A stretch of 64,000 nucleotides of DNA from Mesobacillus campisalis (GTDB taxonomy: Bacteria > Bacillota > Bacilli > Bacillales > Cytobacillaceae), in contig NZ_LAYY01000013.1 of NCBI RefSeq assembly GCF_000986785.1, positions 62,001 to 126,000 on the forward strand, in the 5' to 3' direction. The position numbers were made by a program, and so were the translations under genes. This document shows positions 42,552-51,536 of the stretch, in pieces. Positions within the stretch are counted from its first letter, which is position 1, and each line of letters opens with the position of its first letter. The notes under the pieces are model-generated. The model did not search any database. It had not been told where the DNA came from and worked only from the letters and a program-made list of their open reading frames with translations.

Positions 42552-45500
42552 ATGATGGGTCAATTAGTAGCGCAAAAGGAAAAACAATTGTTGGACAAAA
42601 TCTTGAAGCTTCATCCGCTGTTCCTCGAAAACGATGATTTGGAAGCAGCAGAAAAGTCAAAGGAAATAGGAAAAAAACTTCTTGAAAAGGAATTTGCCAT
42701 CGGCTTCTGCGGACATTTTTCCGCAGGGAAGTCCAGCATGATCAACAAGCTGGTCGGGGAGGACATTCTTCCATCAAGCCCCATTCCTACAAGTGCAAAT
42801 CTGGTAAAAATCAAGGGCGGGGAAGAATATGCCCGCGTTTATTTTAAAAAAGGGAAACCAAGGCTGTATCCTGCGCCATATGATTATGAGACAGTAAAAA
42901 ATTATTGCAAGGATGGAGACCAGATACAGTCGCTTGAAATCAGCCATAAGGGATCAGGTTTTCTCGAAGCTGTCACTGTCATGGATACACCAGGAATCGA
43001 CTCGACAGATGATGCGCACAGAATTGCAACCGAATCGGCTCTCCATCTTGCGGATCTGGTTCTGTATGTAATGGACTATAACCATGTCCAGTCCGAACTG
43101 AATTTCCTATTCACAAAAGAATTGACGGATGCGGGAAAAGAACTGTATTTGGTTGTCAATATGATTGATAAGCATCGTGAAGAAGAATTAAGCTTCAAAC
43201 AATTTCAGGAAAGTGTATCCGCTTCATTTTCTGCATGGGGGGTCAAACCTAAAGGGATCTTTTATACATCCCTGCGCAACCCCGACATGAATCATAATCA
43301 ATTTGAACAGCTGCAAACATTTCTTGAACAGTACATTGAGCAGAGGGACGAACTGCTACCGCAGTCTGCAGCCAAATCCCTTGTGAAAATCTCCGAAGAC
43401 CATATTCATTCATTGTCCCTTCAGGCAGAAGAAAAGCTCGAAGCATTGGAAACAATGCTGAAGGAAGTGCCACAGCACGAATGGGCGGAGATCGAGGAAA
43501 AGCAGGCAAGCGCTGCTCTGAAGCTCGAACATCTTAATCGCCAGCAGGAGTTAGCTGCAACAGAGTTTAATTCCAAACTTGAAGGCATATTAAAAAATGC
43601 CTATTTAATGCCGTTCCAGACCCGTGAACTGGCAGAGTCCTACCTAAAAGCGATGCAGCCGGATTTCAAGGCAGGCCTGTTCTTTGCCAAGCAAAAAACG
43701 ATGCAGGAACGAGCGGACAGGCTTGAGCGGTTCTATCAGGATCTTTCCGAGAAGGTTCAAGCCCAGATTGACTGGCATGTCAAAGAGTTCCTCCTTGGTT
43801 TGCTGAAGGAAAAGGGAATATCGGACAGCGGGCTTCTTTCACTTGCACAAGGCTTTAAAACGGACTTCCGTAAAGAGATTCTCGGGGAGACGATAAAAAC
43901 AGGGGCGGTTGTTTCTGGTGATTATGTGCTCAATTATACGAATGATGTCGCAGAGGCCCTGAAAAAAACCGTTCGCACACAGCTAAATTCGTTCAGGGAA
44001 AGCTACGCTGCTGCAGTCAGGGAGCAGGCATCAATTGAAATGTCTGCCGCCAAGGAAGAAGAAGCACATTGGGGCATGCTGGCCAATGCCTATAAAGAAT
44101 GGTGTGCAGTCAAGGAGTGGCTGGCTCACAGCTCGGAAAGGATATTTGATATTCTGTACGGAAAAGACACAACTGAACCAAGCGAGGAGAAAGCTCTCTC
44201 TTTCTTTGATACAGAAATGGATGAGGAAGTTTGGGAAGGAACAGAAAACAAGCAAACCCCGGAAGCTGTACAAGTTCCTGAAGAAACGTACGGAATGGCA
44301 TCCGGGACTGTACAGGAAACAACAGCAGAAGATTCCCAGCACCAGCTTGAGAAGCTTGTGGGAAAATTGAGGCGGACAGCAAGAGAACTAAAAGACATTC
44401 CTGGATTAAAAAGGAGTGCCAAAGAACTTGGTGAGAAAGCAGAGAGGCTTGAAAACCAGCAATTTACTGTTGCCTTGTTTGGTGCCTTCAGTGCCGGGAA
44501 ATCTTCCTTTGCGAATGCGCTCATCGGAGAAGGCCTTCTGCCTGTTTCACCAAACCCGACCACAGCTGCCATTAATAAAATTAAGCCCCCAAGCAAAGAA
44601 CATCCGCACGGAACTGTCATTGTCAAGGTGAAGGGAAGCCGTGAATTGCTTGAAGAAGTAAACCGATCCCTCTCCTTGTTCGGATATGGCGCAGATGATT
44701 TAGCGGCGGCAGGAACAAAAATCAAATCGATACAGGAAATTGATACTTCAGTTGGAACGGAAAGGCTGCACTATTCCTTCCTTAAGGCATTTGCCAAAGG
44801 ACTGTCCCATTTTGAGGGGAAATTCAACGAACAGTTCGAGAGCAATCTGGAATCATTCCGAAGTTATGTGGCAGATGAGGAAAAGTCCTGTTTTGTCGAA
44901 TGGATTGAAGTTTACTATGATTGTGAATTAACACGCCAAGGCATTACCCTGGTGGACACACCCGGAGCCGACTCCATCAATGCCCGGCATACTGGGGTGG
45001 CCTTTGATTATATAAAGAATTCGGATGCCATACTGTTTGTCACCTATTATAACCATGCATTCTCCAAAGCCGACCGGGAGTTTCTGATCCAGCTTGGCCG
45101 TGTGAAAGATTCCTTTGAGCTCGACAAAATGTTCTTTATCGTCAACGCAATCGACCTGGCGAATTCCGAGGATGAAATGCTCTCGGTAATACAGTATGTA
45201 GAAGAACAGCTTGTTCAGTATGGAATTAGAAAACCGCATATGTTCCCGGTATCAAGCCTGGAGGCATTAAAAGTAAAAACAGGGGGGAACGGCGGCGAGA
45301 ACAGGTTTAAAGCATTTGAACACGCCTTTTATTCCTTCATAGACCATGATTTAAGAAAAATGGCAATGGATTCTGCTGAAGGAAAATGGCTTCAATCAGT
45401 CGAACTGCTTAGGAAGATGATTCAGTCGGCAGAAGAAGGCATGGAAGAGAAAACGAGAAAGCTGGCTGCCCTTGAAAATGAAAAAATGCGTGTCAGCGAA

Positions 45501-46205
45501 CTTTTAGGGGCAAAGAACACGTCATTTCTGCAAAGTCAGCTGCACCAGGAAATTGACGAGCTTGTCTATTATATTAACCAGCGTGTTTTTTTCCGCTTTG
45601 GAGAATTCTTTCGGGAATCCTTTAATCCAGCCTTGCTGAGGGATGATGGCCGCAATTTGAAGAAAGCTTTGCAGACAGCGCTTGATGACCTGCTGTCGCA
45701 CATCGGGTATGATCTGTTGCAGGAAGTTCGCGCTTCTTCATTAAGGGTGGAAGCCCATCTAGCACGTTTAATAGATGGATTTCAAAAGGATCTTGCCCAG
45801 GAGCTGGCTAAAATGAATCCTAATCTTTCTTTCGCGGCATGGGAAATAAGCCGGTTCCCAGAGATTGATTTTGAAGGTCCATTCAAGGATTTGGACAGGG
45901 GACAATTTAAAAAGGCACTTGGACTGTTCAGGAACCCAAAGGCCTTCTTTGAGAAAAATGAAAAAGCCAGGATGGGAGAGGAATTGGAGCAGCTTCTTCA
46001 TTCCCCGGCAGATATCTATTTGGAATCACAGAATAAGGTTTTAAAGAACCATTATTACTCTGCCCTGGAGCAGCTTTTTACCAGTCTAATAAACGATTAT
46101 TCCGAACAGGCAGAAGAATATTTTGTCGGCGTTCAGTCAGCACTGGCTGTTGACTTTCCGGTGGAACAGCTAAAAGAGACACTTAACGCCATTCGGCACA
46201 CATAG
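42552..46205 (+). CDS. dynA: Double dynamin-like GTPase DynA
   Basis: The 1217-aa protein contains two complete dynamin-like halves. The first P-loop is G54-HFSAGKS61 with switch DTPGIDSTDD; the second is GAFSAGKSS at about 644-652 with DTPGADSINA. Long helical stalks (about 290-550 and 930-1215) follow each GTPase domain. B. subtilis DynA (YpbR) tethers and fuses membranes and protects against phage and pore-forming agents. AAGGGG precedes the ATG. Confidence 0.94.
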   Translation: MMGQLVAQKEKQLLDKILKLHPLFLENDDLEAAEKSKEIGKKLLEKEFAIGFCGHFSAGKSSMINKLVGEDILPSSPIPTSANLVKIKGGEEYARVYFKKGKPRLYPAPYDYETVKNYCKDGDQIQSLEISHKGSGFLEAVTVMDTPGIDSTDDAHRIATESALHLADLVLYVMDYNHVQSELNFLFTKELTDAGKELYLVVNMIDKHREEELSFKQFQESVSASFSAWGVKPKGIFYTSLRNPDMNHNQFEQLQTFLEQYIEQRDELLPQSAAKSLVKISEDHIHSLSLQAEEKLEALETMLKEVPQHEWAEIEEKQASAALKLEHLNRQQELAATEFNSKLEGILKNAYLMPFQTRELAESYLKAMQPDFKAGLFFAKQKTMQERADRLERFYQDLSEKVQAQIDWHVKEFLLGLLKEKGISDSGLLSLAQGFKTDFRKEILGETIKTGAVVSGDYVLNYTNDVAEALKKTVRTQLNSFRESYAAAVREQASIEMSAAKEEEAHWGMLANAYKEWCAVKEWLAHSSERIFDILYGKDTTEPSEEKALSFFDTEMDEEVWEGTENKQTPEAVQVPEETYGMASGTVQETTAEDSQHQLEKLVGKLRRTARELKDIPGLKRSAKELGEKAERLENQQFTVALFGAFSAGKSSFANALIGEGLLPVSPNPTTAAINKIKPPSKEHPHGTVIVKVKGSRELLEEVNRSLSLFGYGADDLAAAGTKIKSIQEIDTSVGTERLHYSFLKAFAKGLSHFEGKFNEQFESNLESFRSYVADEEKSCFVEWIEVYYDCELTRQGITLVDTPGADSINARHTGVAFDYIKNSDAILFVTYYNHAFSKADREFLIQLGRVKDSFELDKMFFIVNAIDLANSEDEMLSVIQYVEEQLVQYGIRKPHMFPVSSLEALKVKTGGNGGENRFKAFEHAFYSFIDHDLRKMAMDSAEGKWLQSVELLRKMIQSAEEGMEEKTRKLAALENEKMRVSELLGAKNTSFLQSQLHQEIDELVYYINQRVFFRFGEFFRESFNPALLRDDGRNLKKALQTALDDLLSHIGYDLLQEVRASSLRVEAHLARLIDGFQKDLAQELAKMNPNLSFAAWEISRFPEIDFEGPFKDLDRGQFKKALGLFRNPKAFFEKNEKARMGEELEQLLHSPADIYLESQNKVLKNHYYSALEQLFTSLINDYSEQAEEYFVGVQSALAVDFPVEQLKETLNAIRHT

Positions 46206-46252
46206 AGAAGTGGAGGGCGATGAAGTTTCGCCTTAAGAGCAGGAGGGAACAT

Positions 46253-46438
46253 ATGACCACCCCATTTCATGCTTGCGCTACCTGTATCCATTTCCGCGCA
46301 GTGCGGGAAAATGGGAAGATGGGCTACTATTGTGGGCGCCTTGGCTATGAAACGAAAACCAATTACCAGTTTCAATGCTGGGAGCCAAAGCCAGAGGTAA
46401 GGAAGCTGATGGAAAAACGAAAACAAGGGAAGCCTTAG
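46253..46438 (+). CDS. Small Cys-containing protein downstream of dynA
   Basis: The 61-aa protein has HACATC near the N-terminus and YYCGRLGYETKTNYQFQCW later: four cysteines in a zinc-ribbon-like pattern, with a basic tail. The ATG at 46253 has AGGAGGG at 5-base spacing; the ATG at 46220 has a site only 2 bases away. The position corresponds to ypbS in B. subtilis, but I cannot confirm similarity. Confidence 0.7.
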   Translation: MTTPFHACATCIHFRAVRENGKMGYYCGRLGYETKTNYQFQCWEPKPEVRKLMEKRKQGKP

Positions 46439-46456
46439 GCAGGCTTCCTTGTTTTC
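46421..46456 (+). terminator. Terminator after the dynA unit
   Basis: AAACAAGG(G)AAGCC pairs with GGCTTCCTTGTTT with a one-base bulge and a TTTTC tail; it overlaps the gene end. Confidence 0.8.
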
Positions 46457-46505
46457 GTGAGTGAGAGGTTTTTTGCTGGAAATCCATTTTTGGGCGGTAA
46501 CGGTA

Positions 46506-46514
46506 TGTTATAAT
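46506..46514 (+). promoter_or_regulatory. Extended -10 promoter of ypcP
   Basis: TG-T-TATAAT lies 67 bases before ypcP. The -35 region is only TTTTTG. Confidence 0.6.
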
Positions 46515-46580
46515 AATAAGGTTGTATTATAGACCACAGACCTGAAAAATCCATCCTGTGATGATCCAAGGAGGAGAAAA

Positions 46581-47465
46581 ATGAATAAGCCAAACTTTTT
46601 GCTGGTCGATGGCATGGCCTTGTTATTTAGAGCTTTTTATGCCACTGCAGTGACCGGCCAATTTATGATTAATTCCAAGGGACTGCCTACAAATGGCGTC
46701 CAGGGTTTCATTAAGCATATGATGACTGCCGTTTCCCGTTTCAAGCCAACCCATGTTGCCGTATGCTGGGATATGGGCAGTACGACCTTCAGAACCGAGA
46801 TGTTTCCGCAATATAAGGCAAATCGCGGGGAAGCTCCTGTGGAACTGATTCCGCAATTTGAACTCGTCAAAGAAGTAGTTGAAGCTTTTGATATTCCTAA
46901 TATCGGCATTCCGGGCTTTGAAGCGGACGATTGCATCGGTACTCTTGCCAGGAAGGCTCCCGGGGAAGTGGGTGTCTCGATTCTAACCGGGGACAAGGAT
47001 ATCCTTCAGTTGATTGATGACCGCATCTCAGTCATTTTGCTTCAAAAAGGCTATGGCAATTATCTTGTCCATAATCGTGAATCTTTTTACATTGAAAAAG
47101 GCATCTGGCCGGAACAGATGATTGACTTAAAAGCCCTTATGGGAGACCCTAGTGACAACTATCCAGGTGTCAGAGGGATTGGGGAGAAAACAGCCATCAA
47201 GCTTCTCCAGCAATTCAATAATGTTGAAGGCATTCTGGAAAATCTCCATCAGCTGACAGCTGGACAGCGAAAGAAAATAGAGGAAGACCTTGAAATGCTG
47301 CATCTCAGCAGGCAGCTTGCTGAAATCAAATGCGATGTTGAGGTAGAATGCAATTTGGATACGGCCTTCTTTAAAATTGACCGTGACAAAGTGCTGGATA
47401 AATTTACGGAAGTCGAGTTTCGGGGACTGCATAAGTTAATACCTGCCGAGCAGGAAGTTGTGTGA
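46581..47465 (+). CDS. ypcP: 5'-3' exonuclease (FEN family) YpcP
   Basis: The 294-aa protein is the stand-alone relative of the DNA polymerase I 5'-nuclease domain. Metal-binding acidic clusters are in LLVDGMALLFRAF, PGFEADDCIG, LTGDKDILQL and LMGDPSDNYPGVRGIGEKTA, the last entering a helix-hairpin-helix. Expected roles are Okazaki RNA primer and flap removal in parallel with PolA. GGAGGAG precedes the ATG. Confidence 0.93.
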   Translation: MNKPNFLLVDGMALLFRAFYATAVTGQFMINSKGLPTNGVQGFIKHMMTAVSRFKPTHVAVCWDMGSTTFRTEMFPQYKANRGEAPVELIPQFELVKEVVEAFDIPNIGIPGFEADDCIGTLARKAPGEVGVSILTGDKDILQLIDDRISVILLQKGYGNYLVHNRESFYIEKGIWPEQMIDLKALMGDPSDNYPGVRGIGEKTAIKLLQQFNNVEGILENLHQLTAGQRKKIEEDLEMLHLSRQLAEIKCDVEVECNLDTAFFKIDRDKVLDKFTEVEFRGLHKLIPAEQEVV

Positions 47466-47499
47466 AAAAAAACGGCCAAATTTGGCCGTTTTTTTTTTG
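47463..47499. terminator. Bidirectional terminator between ypcP and sspL
   Basis: A 20-base perfect palindrome (stem AACGGCCAAA) has A/T runs on both sides and serves both converging genes. Confidence 0.88.
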
Positions 47500-47631
47500 C
47501 TACTTGGTGTTACTTCTTTTTGCTGCATTTTCAAGTTTTGTTTTAGGATCTTCAGTCATTTCTGCGTCCTGGCCGTACCCTTGCGGATTGACTCCTGGTG
47601 CTTTCGTGCCTCTACCCGATTTTTTGCTCAT
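47500..47631 (-). CDS. sspL: Small acid-soluble spore protein L
   Basis: A 43-aa peptide starts MSKKSGRGTKAPGVNPQGYG and has the DPKTKLENAAKRSNTK tail. This matches the DPKTELEE..KKSNTK pattern of B. subtilis SspL, a minor forespore SASP. AAGGAG lies 11 bases before the ATG. It is in the expected place next to ypcP and supports a spore-forming host. Confidence 0.85.
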   Translation of the reverse strand: MSKKSGRGTKAPGVNPQGYGQDAEMTEDPKTKLENAAKRSNTK

Positions 47632-47802
47632 TTATGGCCACGCTCCTTATCTTTTTGTTTAATTTTCCTTGAAAAAGTGAAATAACGTAGTAGGCCGGCA
47701 AGTCCTCAAAGTGTAATTCAGCTGCCAGCCTTTCGTTTCTTATTATGCTACGAAAGAATAAAAACAGCCGTTTTTTTTCAAAATAATATGGAGGTGAGCG
47801 AT

Positions 47803-48261
47803 TTGAATAAAGGTGTTGCCATAGCATTATCAAGTATCGGAGTTGCGCAGGGACTTAAGATCCCCATCCATTATATGAAGGAAAAAGAATGGAAGCCGGA
47901 GCTGTTCATCGCAACCGGTGGAATGCCGAGCTCCCACTCTGCGGGAGTTTCATCCCTTGCAACGTATATTGCACTAAAAAGAGGAGTGCCAACTATCGAC
48001 TTTGCCCTAGCAGTGGTGTTTGGCCTGATTGTTATGTATGATGCACAGGGTATACGGAGACAGACAGGAGAGCTTACCCTTAAGGTGAACGACCTTGATG
48101 AACTGATTGATAAAATTCATAAAGATGATCCTGTAGCGTACGAAGAACAGCCAGATAACCCTTTGAAAGAGGTGCTTGGTCACAAGCCCGCTGAGGTAGT
48201 AGGCGGAGCATTGCTGGGTGTGCTTTTGGGAATGGCAGGTTATTATCTTGGAAGAAAATGA
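47803..48261 (+). CDS. Divergent PAP2 family membrane protein (DUF212)
   Basis: The 152-aa protein has about four hydrophobic helices and the characteristic GGMPSSHSAGVSSLATY and MYDAQGIRRQTGE motifs of the divergent PAP2 family (YuiD-like), related to lipid phosphatases. TTG at 47803 follows GGAGGTGA at 4-base spacing; the ATG at 47788 lies immediately before that site. Activity has not been shown for this family to my knowledge. Confidence 0.85.
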   Translation: MNKGVAIALSSIGVAQGLKIPIHYMKEKEWKPELFIATGGMPSSHSAGVSSLATYIALKRGVPTIDFALAVVFGLIVMYDAQGIRRQTGELTLKVNDLDELIDKIHKDDPVAYEEQPDNPLKEVLGHKPAEVVGGALLGVLLGMAGYYLGRK

Positions 48262-48324
48262 TAGAAAAATGTCGAATCCTCTGGTAATATCTACATAGAT
48301 ATAGTCCTGGAGGATTGAACAGCT

Positions 48325-48594
48325 GTGATTTCATTGGAAGAATATTTGCTTAGACTGAATAGCAAGGGTTTTCATTTCGGTGATGATGCGATCGGTTTCA
48401 TCTACTTTGGCAAGCATTATACTGGGGCGACGGATGAACTGGCAAATGCAGCGCTTGAGTTGACTTTAAAAGCGCAAAAAAGGTTTGACGGCAGCTTCTA
48501 TGTTTCCTTGCTGGAGACTTTTTCGGCCAATGAGATAAAGAACCGGAAGGAAGCCATCCGGTTCGTAAGGGACAAGCAGCTGCTTGCATTGTAA
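48325..48594 (+). CDS. Hypothetical protein, 89 aa (possibly DUF6123)
   Basis: A soluble mixed alpha/beta protein has GFHFGDDAIGFIYFGKHYTGATDELANAA-type sequence near its N-terminus. The GTG start follows GGAGG at about 10 bases. I tentatively link it to the Bacillaceae family DUF6123; function unknown. Confidence 0.65.
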   Translation: MISLEEYLLRLNSKGFHFGDDAIGFIYFGKHYTGATDELANAALELTLKAQKRFDGSFYVSLLETFSANEIKNRKEAIRFVRDKQLLAL

Positions 48595-48643
48595 AAAAGG
48601 AGTGGAAACAGAAGATCATGCCTCTGTATCCGCTCCTTTTTTT
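48591..48643. terminator. Bidirectional terminator before the reverse EamA gene
   Basis: AAAAAAGGAG-t-GGA-a-ACAGA pairs with TCTGT-a-TCC-g-CTCCTTTTTT, with symmetric single mismatches. Both flanking stop codons lie within it. Confidence 0.85.
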
Positions 48644-49545
48644 ACTGAAACAGGCCACTTGAGTAGGTTTCGTGGAAGCTCTGCGACTATCATACCGGCA
48701 AAAATCAGCAGGCAGCCGGCAGCAGCACTGTAGGATAAGCGGTCGCCTGCCCAAAAATATCCAGTAATCGCCGCGAAAACAGGCTCCATGGCAAAAATGA
48801 GTGCCACTCTGGTAGGTGTGGTGTACTTTTGGAAATTTGTCTGAATCAAGAAAGCTGCACCCGTAGCGAAGACTGCGGTAACCAGCAATGCCGATAAGAC
48901 CTCTGTAGAAAGGACCACTGCTGGGTTGAACGCTCTTCTCCAGTCTTCGAAGATGAAAGCTGAAATTCCCGATAGCACAGAAACCACGGCAATTTGGATA
49001 ACCGTAAGGGCTAATGAAGGAAATTCACGAGCATATTTCCCGGTAAACAGAATGTGGAAGGCGAACCCGAAAGCACATATAAGGACAAAACCGTCACCAA
49101 TATTGAGGCTTGTGATATCGGTGATCGTGAGCAAATAAAGTCCCGCTGTGGCACCGGCAATGCCCAGGCAGGCATTAAGCCCAAGTGGCTTTTTATATAA
49201 AACGATGGTGAGCAGCGGCACCATCACGACACTTAAACCGGTAATAAAGCCGGCTTTTGAAGATGTGGTATATAAAAGGCCAAGGGTCTGGAAGGCGTAG
49301 CCGATAAAAAGGAAAACACCCAGTATGATACCGGCTGATATCAGCTTCCCATTTAAGGCCTTAAGCTGCCTCCGCTCAAAAAAGAGAAGCCAAAGCCCGA
49401 GCAAAATGGCAGCCAAGGCAAACCTGACTCCATTAAAGGAGAGAGGCTCCAGAAATGATATGGCGTTTTGGACAATGACAAACGTTGAACCCCAAATAAG
49501 GGCCACAAGGAGAAGAGAGATGTCTGCCACAATGGATGGTTTCAT
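48616..49545 (-). CDS. EamA/DMT family transporter
   Basis: The 309-aa protein has ten helices in two EamA repeats. ALIWGSTFVIVQNAI opens the first repeat and RVALIFAMEPVFAAITGYFWAGD ends the second. The substrate is unknown. Its ATG overlaps the stop of the upstream RNase H-like gene, so the two form an operon. It differs clearly from the EamA protein at 36,450. Confidence 0.88.
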   Translation of the reverse strand: MKPSIVADISLLLVALIWGSTFVIVQNAISFLEPLSFNGVRFALAAILLGLWLLFFERRQLKALNGKLISAGIILGVFLFIGYAFQTLGLLYTTSSKAGFITGLSVVMVPLLTIVLYKKPLGLNACLGIAGATAGLYLLTITDITSLNIGDGFVLICAFGFAFHILFTGKYAREFPSLALTVIQIAVVSVLSGISAFIFEDWRRAFNPAVVLSTEVLSALLVTAVFATGAAFLIQTNFQKYTTPTRVALIFAMEPVFAAITGYFWAGDRLSYSAAAGCLLIFAGMIVAELPRNLLKWPVSVKKGADTEA

Positions 49546-49952
49546 TCCGCGCCCCCCAGTCCTGATTCATTTTTCCTGATCGCCTGGCGGGCCAACTCAT
49601 CAGCACTCTTATTCAGGGAGGAAGGAATCCACTTCATAAAGAAAAGATCAAACTTTTTTGTCAGACGCAGGGCTGACTCCAAAAGAGGAGCATACAATTT
49701 ATTTTTTACAAACTCTTTCTCAACTGCTTTGTTTACCAGTTCGGAATCGGTTCTGAACGAGACGGTTTTAAAACCTTTTTCAAGGCAGATTTCCAGTGCT
49801 TTAATAAAAGCGTGATACTCGGCTTCATGGTTCGTCATGGAGCCAAGCGGAATGGAGAAACGATGAACTTCACCATTTCCTTTAATAAAGATTCCGGCGC
49901 CACTGGGGCCAGGATTGCCTGCACTTGCACCGTCGATATATACCTCGATCAA
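49542..49952 (-). CDS. ypdQ: RNase HI-like protein (YpdQ-type)
   Basis: The 136-aa RNase H fold has all four acidic residues in place: Asp in YIDGASAGNPGPSG, Glu in NHEAEYHAF, Asp in FRTDSEL and Asp in NKSADELARQA. An RNA:DNA hybrid nuclease is expected, although some Bacillus members are reported as weakly active. The start is TTG at 49952 after AGAGGGGA. A second RNase H-like gene lies just across the divergent promoter region. Confidence 0.85.
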   Translation of the reverse strand: MIEVYIDGASAGNPGPSGAGIFIKGNGEVHRFSIPLGSMTNHEAEYHAFIKALEICLEKGFKTVSFRTDSELVNKAVEKEFVKNKLYAPLLESALRLTKKFDLFFMKWIPSSLNKSADELARQAIRKNESGLGGAE

Positions 49953-50064
49953 GAAACATTCCCCTCTTCTCGTTTATAATGCTATATGTTAGTGTATCAT
50001 AAAAAAGCAGAACAATAAGATAAAAATACCATCATGAGAATTACCTAGAATGGAAGGGTGGAGC

Positions 50065-50721
50065 ATGAAGTATAAATTGGAATGGAGCTACAAAATAAAG
50101 GGAAAAGAACCTCTTCTCTTCACTTCGGATTGGATAGAAGGAGAACGGGCTCTTGAAACTGCAGAGGAGCTTGAAAAAACGGGAAAGGCAGCGGGAATTT
50201 CATTTGAAGATGAAGCGGGTACAACCTGGACAATCAAAGAAATGAAAAAGCTGCTTGCAGAAATTGAAGAAGAGCCGCATGACTTAACGGTTTACTTTGA
50301 CGGCGGCTTCGATAAAAATACCAATAAGGCCGGTTTGGGGGCCATCATCTACTATAATCAGGGCAAGAAGAAGTATCGTCTCCGGGCAAACCAGCACATA
50401 GGCGAACTTGAAACCAATAATGAAGCAGAATATGCCGCCTTCTACTTTGGGCTTACTTTGCTCGAAGAACTGGGTGTTCACCATCTTTCATGCGAATTCA
50501 GGGGCGACTCCCAGGTTGTGCTTAAGCAATTGGAGGGTGAGTGGCCGTGCTATGAGGAGACGCTAAACCGCTGGCTGGACCGGATTGAGGCAAAAATGGC
50601 CGATTTGGGGCTGCATCCGAAGTATATAGCCATAGACAGGAAGAATAATAAGGAAGCGGATAAGCTGGCAAGCCAGGCACTTGAAGGCAAAACCATCCAC
50701 AGTAAAATGCAAATTCTTTAA
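50065..50721 (+). CDS. ypeP: RNase HI-like protein with N-terminal extension (YpeP-type)
   Basis: The 218-aa protein joins an N-terminal 75 residues of unknown fold to an RNase H domain: Asp in TVYFDGGFDKNTNKAG, Glu in NNEAEYAAF, Asp in FRGDSQVV and Asp in NKEADKLASQAL. The ATG at 50065 is close to a GGGTGGAG site. It is followed after 24 bases by ypeQ. The N-terminal part may bind substrate or protein; this is inference. Confidence 0.83.
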   Translation: MKYKLEWSYKIKGKEPLLFTSDWIEGERALETAEELEKTGKAAGISFEDEAGTTWTIKEMKKLLAEIEEEPHDLTVYFDGGFDKNTNKAGLGAIIYYNQGKKKYRLRANQHIGELETNNEAEYAAFYFGLTLLEELGVHHLSCEFRGDSQVVLKQLEGEWPCYEETLNRWLDRIEAKMADLGLHPKYIAIDRKNNKEADKLASQALEGKTIHSKMQIL

Positions 50722-50745
50722 AGAATAGAAAGGCAGGGGGAATTA

Positions 50746-50931
50746 TTGGGCAGAAAAGATTTGCTCGAAGAAGTTGAAGGATTGTTAGCAACCTACTGCG
50801 AGGGCTGTTTTTTAAAGAAACAGCATAAAAAAGACCATGGAAAAAGATTTGCGCATCGTTTTTGCATTACAGCCTGTACAGTTGGCGAAAAAATAAAAGT
50901 CTGCGGAGCCAAACTATCACAGAGGCCCTGA
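50746..50931 (+). CDS. ypeQ: Small Cys-rich protein YpeQ
   Basis: The 61-aa protein has YCEGCFLKK, FCITACTVGEKI and a further Cys, a likely zinc-binding pattern conserved in Bacillus YpeQ. TTG at 50746 follows GGCAGGGGG. It is probably cotranscribed with the RNase H-like gene upstream; function unknown. Confidence 0.8.
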   Translation: MGRKDLLEEVEGLLATYCEGCFLKKQHKKDHGKRFAHRFCITACTVGEKIKVCGAKLSQRP

Positions 50932-50940
50932 CACAGAGCA

Positions 50941-50969
50941 AAATAAAAGGCTGGCATTATGCCAGCCTG
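50941..50969 (-). terminator. Terminator of cspD
   Basis: A 10-bp perfect stem AGGCTGGCAT / ATGCCAGCCT with a 1-base centre has a TTTTATTTTG tail on the reverse strand. Confidence 0.85.
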
Positions 50970-50993
50970 AAAGAACATCAAGACATTTTTGAA

Positions 50994-51194
50994 TTATAGT
51001 TTTACTACATTAGCTGCTTGTGGTCCGCGGTTTCCTTCAACGATTTCAAAAGAAACTTCCTGGCCTTCTTCAAGGGACTTGTAGCCTTCTCCCTGGATTG
51101 CAGTGAAATGAACGAATACATCATCTCCGCCTTCTACTTCAATAAATCCAAAACCCTTTTCATTGTTGAACCATTTAACTTTACCGTTTTGCAT
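50994..51194 (-). CDS. cspD: Cold-shock protein CspD
   Basis: The 66-aa OB-fold RNA chaperone has RNP1 KGFGFIEV and RNP2 VFVHF. It is nearly identical to B. subtilis CspD. AGGAGGAAAT precedes the ATG at 51194. The gene has a leader of about 110 bases with a GACACA-a-TGTGTC hairpin (51223-51235), in line with post-transcriptional cold-shock control. Confidence 0.96.
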   Translation of the reverse strand: MQNGKVKWFNNEKGFGFIEVEGGDDVFVHFTAIQGEGYKSLEEGQEVSFEIVEGNRGPQAANVVKL

Positions 51195-51311
51195 GTTACT
51201 ATTTCCTCCTAAGCCTTTTCGCGACACAATGTGTCAGTTGAAATTTTCATTTATTAGAACATACCCTCAATTCAACGGAAATAATCATATATTCTGATAA
51301 ATGATGCTTTA

Positions 51312-51340
51312 AATATACATAAAAAGGCTTAAAGCGTCAA
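51312..51340 (-). promoter_or_regulatory. Sigma-A promoter of cspD
   Basis: On the reverse strand TTGACG (51340-51335) and TATATT (51317-51312) are 17 bases apart, giving a start near 51305 and a leader of about 110 nt. The 170 bases between cspD and the next forward gene are used by this leader. Confidence 0.8.
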
Positions 51341-51401
51341 GATACTGGAAGAATGTCCTGTAAAAAAAAGACGGTAAGCCACTAAAGGGGGAGGACAAGC
51401 A

Positions 51402-51536
51402 ATGAATGCGCTTTATTTTATTTTTTCGGAAAAGGCCAAAGGGCTTGTCATAAAAGCTGCATCTCCTCATAATTTTGATATAAAAAGGGTGAGGAAATGT
51501 TTCGTTTTTCATTTAAAGGCAGTGAGTGGATCATAA
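51402..51536 (+). CDS. Possible small protein, 44 aa
   Basis: ATG at 51402 has a very strong ribosome site (GGGGGAGG, spacing 7) and opens MNALYFIFSEKAKGLVIKAA followed by a basic stretch and a stop at 51536. It overlaps the next gene by 40 bases in another frame. I do not recognise it; the strong site may serve translational coupling to the downstream gene. Confidence 0.45.
   Translation: MNALYFIFSEKAKGLVIKAASPHNFDIKRVRKCFVFHLKAVSGS

Noticed and set aside
44126-44725. 199-aa reverse frame inside dynA
   Set aside because: It is a shadow of the second GTPase domain: Ser/Pro-rich translation, no ribosome site, and the forward gene is certain.
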